A DNA stretch of 18,818 nucleotides from Pseudomonadota bacterium (GTDB lineage: Bacteria; Pseudomonadota; Alphaproteobacteria; Rhizobiales; Beijerinckiaceae), in the NCBI GenBank assembly GCA_021780015.1, contig JAJXZN010000273.1, positions 1 through 18,818 of the forward strand. The letters run 5' to 3'. A program made the translations under genes and the position numbers. Under the pieces are notes generated by a model that did no database searches, had not been told where the DNA came from, and worked only from the letters and a program-made list of their open reading frames with translations. This document shows positions 15,271-18,818 of the stretch, one piece after another; within the stretch, counting starts at the first letter, position 1, and the number at the start of each line of letters is the position of its first letter.

Positions 15271-15296
15271 GAAGAAACTTTTCTTCACAAGAAAAG
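15271..15296. promoter_or_regulatory. AT-rich overlapping dyads upstream of the gmaS promoter
   Basis: Just upstream of the -35 box lie two overlapping inverted repeats: GAAGAA and TTCTTC (15271-15276 and 15281-15286) and CTTTTCTT and AAGAAAAG (15278-15285 and 15289-15296, 3-base centre). They sit at about -45 to -70 relative to the expected start, where an activator or an UP-like element would act. They are upstream of the promoter and so should not be part of the mRNA from it. Confidence 0.4.
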
Positions 15297-15347
15297 AAAA
15301 AGGCCGCCGCTTTCCATGCGCAAGACTTCGCGGCCACTTGGCGAGAC

Positions 15348-15369
15348 CGTGCTCACTTAAGTGAGCACG
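15348..15369. promoter_or_regulatory. Perfect 22-bp palindrome after the universal stress protein gene
   Basis: The arms CGTGCTCACTT and AAGTGAGCACG meet without a spacer, giving a perfect 22-bp palindrome centred at 15358/15359. It abuts the stop codon of the universal stress protein gene (15372-15370). As RNA it would form a 9-bp stem with a UUAA loop, so it may end that transcript, but no U-tract follows on the - strand. As DNA it could be an operator about 130 bases upstream of the gmaS transcription start. Confidence 0.55.
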
Positions 15370-15936
15370 TCAGGCGAACAGGCGATCTGCGCGCTTCTTC
15401 TTGGATGAGCCGTTGGCCTGCTTGGCGATCGCGTTTCCGACAACGAGATACACTGGCCGTTCTGCCAGACGGCGGACGCGGTAAGGCTCTTGATCCCAGA
15501 ACAGTCCGGCGAGGAACCAGTGGCGCGGCGGCGGCGCCGCCATGACGACGGCATCGGGCGCGCGCCGCTTGATCTCCGCCAAGATACGTCCAGACGCATT
15601 GCGCGTGCTGACGACGGTGGCGGTCGCGTCGACGCCGCGGCGTTTCAACTGTCGCACTGTCTCCGCGACACTGTCGTGCTGCGCTTGCCATTCGCGTTTT
15701 GTCGGCATGAGGCCGGGGTGAGGCAGGCCGAAGCTGCTGCCCCAAATTCTCGCGATCATGAAGACTTGCACGGGCGCCTTCGCGTTTCGCGATAGGCGTG
15801 CGGCGAATTCGATCGCCTCGGTCGAGACCGGCTTGCCTTCCGACGCAAGCATGATCGATTTGGGCGCCGCGGTCTGCGGGTCCGGCGGTTCCGGTGGCTG
15901 GCTCCACGGCAAGTGTGGTGTGAATTTCAGAGTCAT
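15370..15936 (-). CDS. Universal stress protein (UspA-like), atypical
   Basis: This 188-residue protein shows a UspA-like alpha/beta layout: a first strand PKSIMLASEG (25-34), helix STEAIEFAARLSRNA (38-52), strand PVQVFMIAR, helix WQAQHDSVAETVRQLKRRGV (83-102), strand ATATVVSTRN, helix ILAEIKRRAPDAVVMAAPP (118-136) and a final strand ERPVYLVVG (159-167). The glycine-rich ATP loop (GxxGxxxxxxxxxG) expected near 136-150 is not recognisable; instead there is APPPRHWFLAGLFWDQEPYR. It may therefore not bind ATP. The N-terminus has a Pro-rich extension and the tail is basic (KKKRADR). I chose the ATG at 15936, the first before the Usp core; there is no clear Shine-Dalgarno. It lies 83 bases after the permease gene in the same direction and probably belongs to that transcript. 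Confidence 0.72.
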   Translation of the reverse strand: MTLKFTPHLPWSQPPEPPDPQTAAPKSIMLASEGKPVSTEAIEFAARLSRNAKAPVQVFMIARIWGSSFGLPHPGLMPTKREWQAQHDSVAETVRQLKRRGVDATATVVSTRNASGRILAEIKRRAPDAVVMAAPPPRHWFLAGLFWDQEPYRVRRLAERPVYLVVGNAIAKQANGSSKKKRADRLFA

Positions 15937-15966
15937 GACGCAATACCGAATGTTTGGGAAAGATTC

Positions 15967-15996
15967 CGATCGGCAGCTCTTTCGAACTGCCGATCG
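15967..15996 (-). terminator. Strong hairpin between the permease and universal stress protein genes
   Basis: A perfect 10-bp inverted repeat, CGATCGGCAG and CTGCCGATCG, encloses a 10-base loop. It begins 23 bases after the permease stop codon and ends 30 bases before the next ATG. On the - strand, where the genes lie, only a weak T-rich stretch (GAATCTTTCCC) follows, so it may be an attenuating or transcript-stabilising hairpin. On the + strand it is followed by CTTTT, but no gene reads that way. Confidence 0.5.
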
Positions 15997-16019
15997 CTTT
16001 TCATCAGCATTCGCCGCGA

Positions 16020-17552
16020 TTATGACGTCGCATTGGCTTCGATCGCGGGTTTGCGACGGTCTTCCATCTTTCGGTACCAATAGAGCGGCAGGTAGGCGAG
16101 CAAGGTGACCCAGCCGGCCCAGTAATAGACTTCGACATTGCCGAGCTTGGAGTACCAGAGGCCGCCGAACAGCCAGAACACGAAATAGACCACGGCCAGA
16201 AGCAGCGCGACATATTTCATGAATTCCGGCAGCTTGAACGGCCGCCGCAATTCCGGCTTGTCCTGGCGCAGCAGGAAGTAGCCGACCAGCACCGGGATGA
16301 AGGAAATCGTATAGCCGACGTTGGAGAAGCTATAGATTTCCACCGCGCCGCCGGCGAAGACGACCAGCAGCGAAGCGACGACGTTGAAGGCCATGGCGCG
16401 CGAGGGGACGCCATGTTCGTTGAGCTTGGTGAACCAGGTCGGGAATTCGCCGTCGAGCGCCATCTGATAGAGGGCCCGGCCCGAACCCATGATCGCATTG
16501 AGCGCCGAAAGCCCCAAGGCGACGATCAGCATGGCGGCGATCACCCAATCGAAGAACTGGCCGGTGACGCCGGGGAAGACCTTGTCGGCAAAGGTCACGA
16601 AGATCGTCTTCGGATCGGACAAAGCCGAGTTCGACAGAGCCTTGGCGCCCAGCACGATGATGAAGGCGATCGGCACCAGCGTATAGATGAAGACGCCATA
16701 GCCGCCCTCCAGGTTCATGGCGATCTTGGCGTCATGATCGGGATTGGCGCATTCGCCGATGTAGCAGGCGGCCGCTTCCATCGCGATGACGTTCCAGGTC
16801 AGAAGGAACCCATAGGCGATATAAACCTGCAGCCAGTTGAAGCCGCTGATCGGCGAGAAGAAGCTCGTTCCGTCGACGTGCTTGAAGCCGGTCAGCTCGC
16901 CCCAATGCACGACGCTCGGGTTGAAGACCCACGAGATCGCGATGAAGGTCAGCGGGATCATCGACAAGAGCGCCAGCACCGTCGCGAAGGCCGCGCCGAA
17001 CTTGATCCCGCGATAGGCCGGGATGAAGAACAGCAGGATGCCGATCACCGAAATGATCAGCGTCGACCAGGCGATGAAGGTGTGGATCGGGGTGAAGCCC
17101 GCCGTGGTATTGAAGCCGAACCGGTCGGCGAGATAGGCCGCCGCCAGGATCATGTTCAAAGGCGCCACCGGAAACCAGCCGAGCCAATAGGCCCAGGCGG
17201 TAAAGCCGTTGACATGTTTGGCGAATTTCGGCCAGCGCGTGACGAAGGCCGGATAGGCATAGCTCGGCGAGCCGCCGGTGCGCTCCGGCATCATGGCGGC
17301 GAGCTCGGCCAGGAACAGGCACAGCAGCCAGCCGGTGAGCGTGATGAAGACGGTAATCGGAACCGACGAGGCTCCGAGCGAAGTCACCATGACCGGCGCG
17401 ATGCCGGTCACCAAAATGGTGCCGGCAAGGCCGATCACGAAAGCCCCCCACCAGCCCGTCTCGCGCTTCAGCCCGCCAGACGTATAACCAAGATGGTCCG
17501 TGGCGTGGGATCCGCTCCCGGCGTCCACTTGTTTTGAACTTTGAACCGACAT
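16020..17552 (-). CDS. APC-superfamily amino acid/amine permease
   Basis: This 510-residue inner-membrane transporter has about 12 hydrophobic spans. The first span reads GAFVIGLAGTILVTGIAPVM (36-55) in place of the usual GxxIGxGIF, which puts it in a different APC branch from the other permease of this window. Further features are MMPERTGGSPSYAYPAF after span 2, a conserved WNVIAMEAAACYIGECANPD block in the middle (span 6 region, with acidic loop), and GLSALNAIMGSGRALYQMAL followed by FPTWFTKLNEHGVPSRA, typical APC loop sequence. The ATG at 17552 has GGAGG 5 bases upstream, the best Shine-Dalgarno in the window. It heads a run of - strand genes leading to the gmaS-like gene, so import of an amine or amino acid for that enzyme is a fair guess; the substrate is not known. 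Confidence 0.9.
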   Translation of the reverse strand: MSVQSSKQVDAGSGSHATDHLGYTSGGLKRETGWWGAFVIGLAGTILVTGIAPVMVTSLGASSVPITVFITLTGWLLCLFLAELAAMMPERTGGSPSYAYPAFVTRWPKFAKHVNGFTAWAYWLGWFPVAPLNMILAAAYLADRFGFNTTAGFTPIHTFIAWSTLIISVIGILLFFIPAYRGIKFGAAFATVLALLSMIPLTFIAISWVFNPSVVHWGELTGFKHVDGTSFFSPISGFNWLQVYIAYGFLLTWNVIAMEAAACYIGECANPDHDAKIAMNLEGGYGVFIYTLVPIAFIIVLGAKALSNSALSDPKTIFVTFADKVFPGVTGQFFDWVIAAMLIVALGLSALNAIMGSGRALYQMALDGEFPTWFTKLNEHGVPSRAMAFNVVASLLVVFAGGAVEIYSFSNVGYTISFIPVLVGYFLLRQDKPELRRPFKLPEFMKYVALLLAVVYFVFWLFGGLWYSKLGNVEVYYWAGWVTLLAYLPLYWYRKMEDRRKPAIEANATS

Positions 17553-17869
17553 TTTGTCCTCCCACGAGCAGATTGCTCCAGGTCGCGGCGGCTCGGCTCG
17601 CGGTCTCGCGTCAAATGCTTTGCGGGCATTTGCGCATGAGCTCGTGGCGCGAAGAAAGCTTGCTTGACGCAGCCGCAAGGCGGAAGGCAGCCGCCTTCGG
17701 TGCCCATCGAGCCATCAAACCACAGCGGTTCGCTGCTACAGCCGCACAATCCTGGATAGCAAATGCGACATTTCCTCTCTCGATTTTCGTTATTTTAAAG
17801 AATTACATTTTCTTATAGAGAAAACGTGCCGGAGCTTTTTAGCTTTGTCAAGGCTGATTTAAAAGCGGC
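17553..17869. other. Intergenic region upstream of the permease gene
   Basis: These 317 bases carry no gene that I can support. They must hold the end of the hutG-like transcript and probably the permease promoter. Bases 17760-17870 are unusually AT-rich. TATAAG (17817-17812) and TTGACA (17851-17846) occur on the - strand but are spaced too far apart to form one promoter. A 7-bp hairpin, AAGGCGG and CCGCCTT with a 7-base loop, is at 17677-17697. Confidence 0.35.
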
Positions 17870-18706
17870 TCAAGGCCGGCTTTTGGAGGCGAGCGCCGCA
17901 AATTCGCGGCAAGCGCACAGGATTCGACGCAGAACGTCGCGCAACGGAGCCGCGAAAGTCGCGTCGAATTCCGGCGGCCAATTACGTTCGGTCACAGGTT
18001 CTATGGGCTCGCGCAAATAGGCACGACATGCAATCTCCATTTGCATGGCATGCACACCTTTTGAGGGCGCGGCATGGTGGCGTGTGATCCAGCCACCTTT
18101 GAAGCGGCCATCTAAAATGTGAGAGCGTCCGCTCTCGGCACAAAGATCGACGACGCGGCGGGAAAGGCCGCCCGCGCAGCTCCGCCCACCATTTGTGCCG
18201 ATATTGAGCTCCGGCAAAACGCCTTTGAACAAGCGCGGCACGAACGATCGTATTGAATGACAGTCGTAGAGGATGACAACCGGATACAGCGCGCGAAGCC
18301 GGCTCAGTTCGTTTGCGATCGCGAAATGATAGGGAGCGAAATATTTTTCTCGCCGCGCGGAAATGTCAACGCTATTCGGCGCGCAGTTTTCTTTGTAGAG
18401 ATAATCACCGTCAAAGGTTGTCGTAGGGCAAAGCTCAGTCGTCGCTTGTCCCGGATAAAGCGACGTTCCAGATGGATCGCGATTGACGTCGATCACGCTG
18501 CGCGAAACCGACGTACGGACGATGGTTGCGTCGAATTCCGAAGCCGCGAAGTCGTAGAGTTGATGAACCCACCAATCTGTGTCGCACCGTGCAAGCCATG
18601 GCGAGATGAAATTATTCTCGTATTCGACCGGTATTTCCGTTCCCGTATGCGGCAAGCTGAGAATCAGCGGAACGTCGCCGCGTCTGACGCTGAGCCAATC
18701 GGTCAT
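17870..18706 (-). CDS. hutG: N-formylglutamate amidohydrolase (deformylase, HutG type)
   Basis: The family hydrolyses N-formylglutamate to formate and glutamate. The ATG at 18706 gives MTDWLSVRRGDVPLILSLPH, the usual family start, and 278 residues; an upstream ATG at 18781 would add 25 residues of unlike sequence. Visible signatures are LPHTGTEIP (18-26), SVIDVNRDPSGTSLYPGQ (70-87), LYDCHSIRS (146-153+), LNIGTNGGRSCAG (167-179) and FKGGWITRHH (202-211), which carry the metal-binding and catalytic residues of this zinc-dependent family. No other histidine utilisation gene (hutH, hutU, hutI, hutF) is in the window, so it may serve another source of N-formyl amino acids. It is upstream of the permease on the same strand but 317 bases away, so a common transcript is doubtful. 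Confidence 0.87.
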   Translation of the reverse strand: MTDWLSVRRGDVPLILSLPHTGTEIPVEYENNFISPWLARCDTDWWVHQLYDFAASEFDATIVRTSVSRSVIDVNRDPSGTSLYPGQATTELCPTTTFDGDYLYKENCAPNSVDISARREKYFAPYHFAIANELSRLRALYPVVILYDCHSIRSFVPRLFKGVLPELNIGTNGGRSCAGGLSRRVVDLCAESGRSHILDGRFKGGWITRHHAAPSKGVHAMQMEIACRAYLREPIEPVTERNWPPEFDATFAAPLRDVLRRILCACREFAALASKSRP

Positions 18707-18818
18707 GACGCGCTCACTGCCTATGGTAAGTGACCCAGCGCAGCCGTGCGATGCGATAGGCGTCGAGCACCGAGATTGCATATATAAACAGGCCGCCAGC
18801 GAGCCTGCCGAGAAAGCT
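18707..18818. other. Region upstream of the hutG-like gene, to the window end
   Basis: The last 112 bases hold no supported gene. TATATA-type sequence at 18780-18787 may be part of a promoter for the hutG-like gene, but no matching -35 box was found. Confidence 0.25.

Noticed and set aside
15271..15296. Alternative hairpins as a transcription attenuator in the gmaS leader
   Set aside because: They lie upstream of the predicted -35 box, so they should not be in the mRNA from that promoter.
16413..17537. 374-codon open frame on the + strand opposite the second permease
   Set aside because: It is antisense to a clear membrane protein and gives an Arg/Asp/His-rich product typical of shadow frames.
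17812..17851. TTGACA and TATAAG as one promoter for the second permease
   Set aside because: The boxes are 28 bases apart, too far for sigma-70, and would leave a leader of about 260 bases.

Overview
This window is GC-rich chromosomal DNA from an alphaproteobacterium. Codon use, protein style and gene types suggest Hyphomicrobiales, and a methylotroph-related or rhizobial lineage such as Beijerinckiaceae is plausible, but no marker gene fixes this. No tRNA, rRNA, CRISPR array, insertion sequence or phage gene was seen. Coding density is high and the layout looks like a stable metabolic neighbourhood.

Layout. (1) 1-2251, + strand: the 3' end of gltB (glutamate synthase large subunit) and complete gltD, separated by a small GNRA-type hairpin. 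(2) 2274-4882, - strand: mtnA (methylthioribose-1-phosphate isomerase family) followed 17 nt later by a cationic-amino-acid-transporter-like APC permease. (3) 5093-6172, + strand: an unrecognised single-span membrane protein with a coiled coil. (4) 6212-11769, - strand: a four-subunit sarcosine oxidase-type flavoenzyme operon in the order soxB-soxD-soxA-soxG, with tight or overlapping junctions and a GNAT acetyltransferase at its tail. (5) 11860-12870, + strand: a divergent GlxA/GbdR-type AraC regulator, converging and overlapping at its 3' end with a XRE-cupin regulator (12845-13516, -). (6) 13696-17552, - strand: a second APC permease, an atypical universal stress protein, a probable 65-residue leader ORF behind a good sigma-70-like promoter, and a GlnT/GmaS-type glutamine synthetase (gamma-glutamylmethylamide synthetase candidate). 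(7) 17870-18706, - strand: an N-formylglutamate amidohydrolase.

How it may work together. Many of the enzymes handle glutamate or its N-substituted forms: GltBD makes glutamate; a GmaS-type enzyme would load ammonia or methylamine on glutamate; the sox-type complex oxidises an N-methyl amino acid (sarcosine, or N-methylglutamate if it is an Mgd-type enzyme) and hands the one-carbon unit to tetrahydrofolate; and HutG-type deformylase releases formate and glutamate from N-formylglutamate. The gmaS-like gene beside the sox/mgd-like operon recalls the N-methylglutamate route of methylamine use, but the mgsABC synthase genes that complete it are not in this window, so sarcosine catabolism remains equally possible. 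The two regulators in the middle are the natural candidates to control both sides.

The most interesting unlabelled structure is the region 14998-15370: a 22-bp perfect palindrome, an AT-rich dyad, a TTGACG-N17-TAGCTT promoter and a short ORF with a good Shine-Dalgarno, all directly upstream of the gmaS-like gene.
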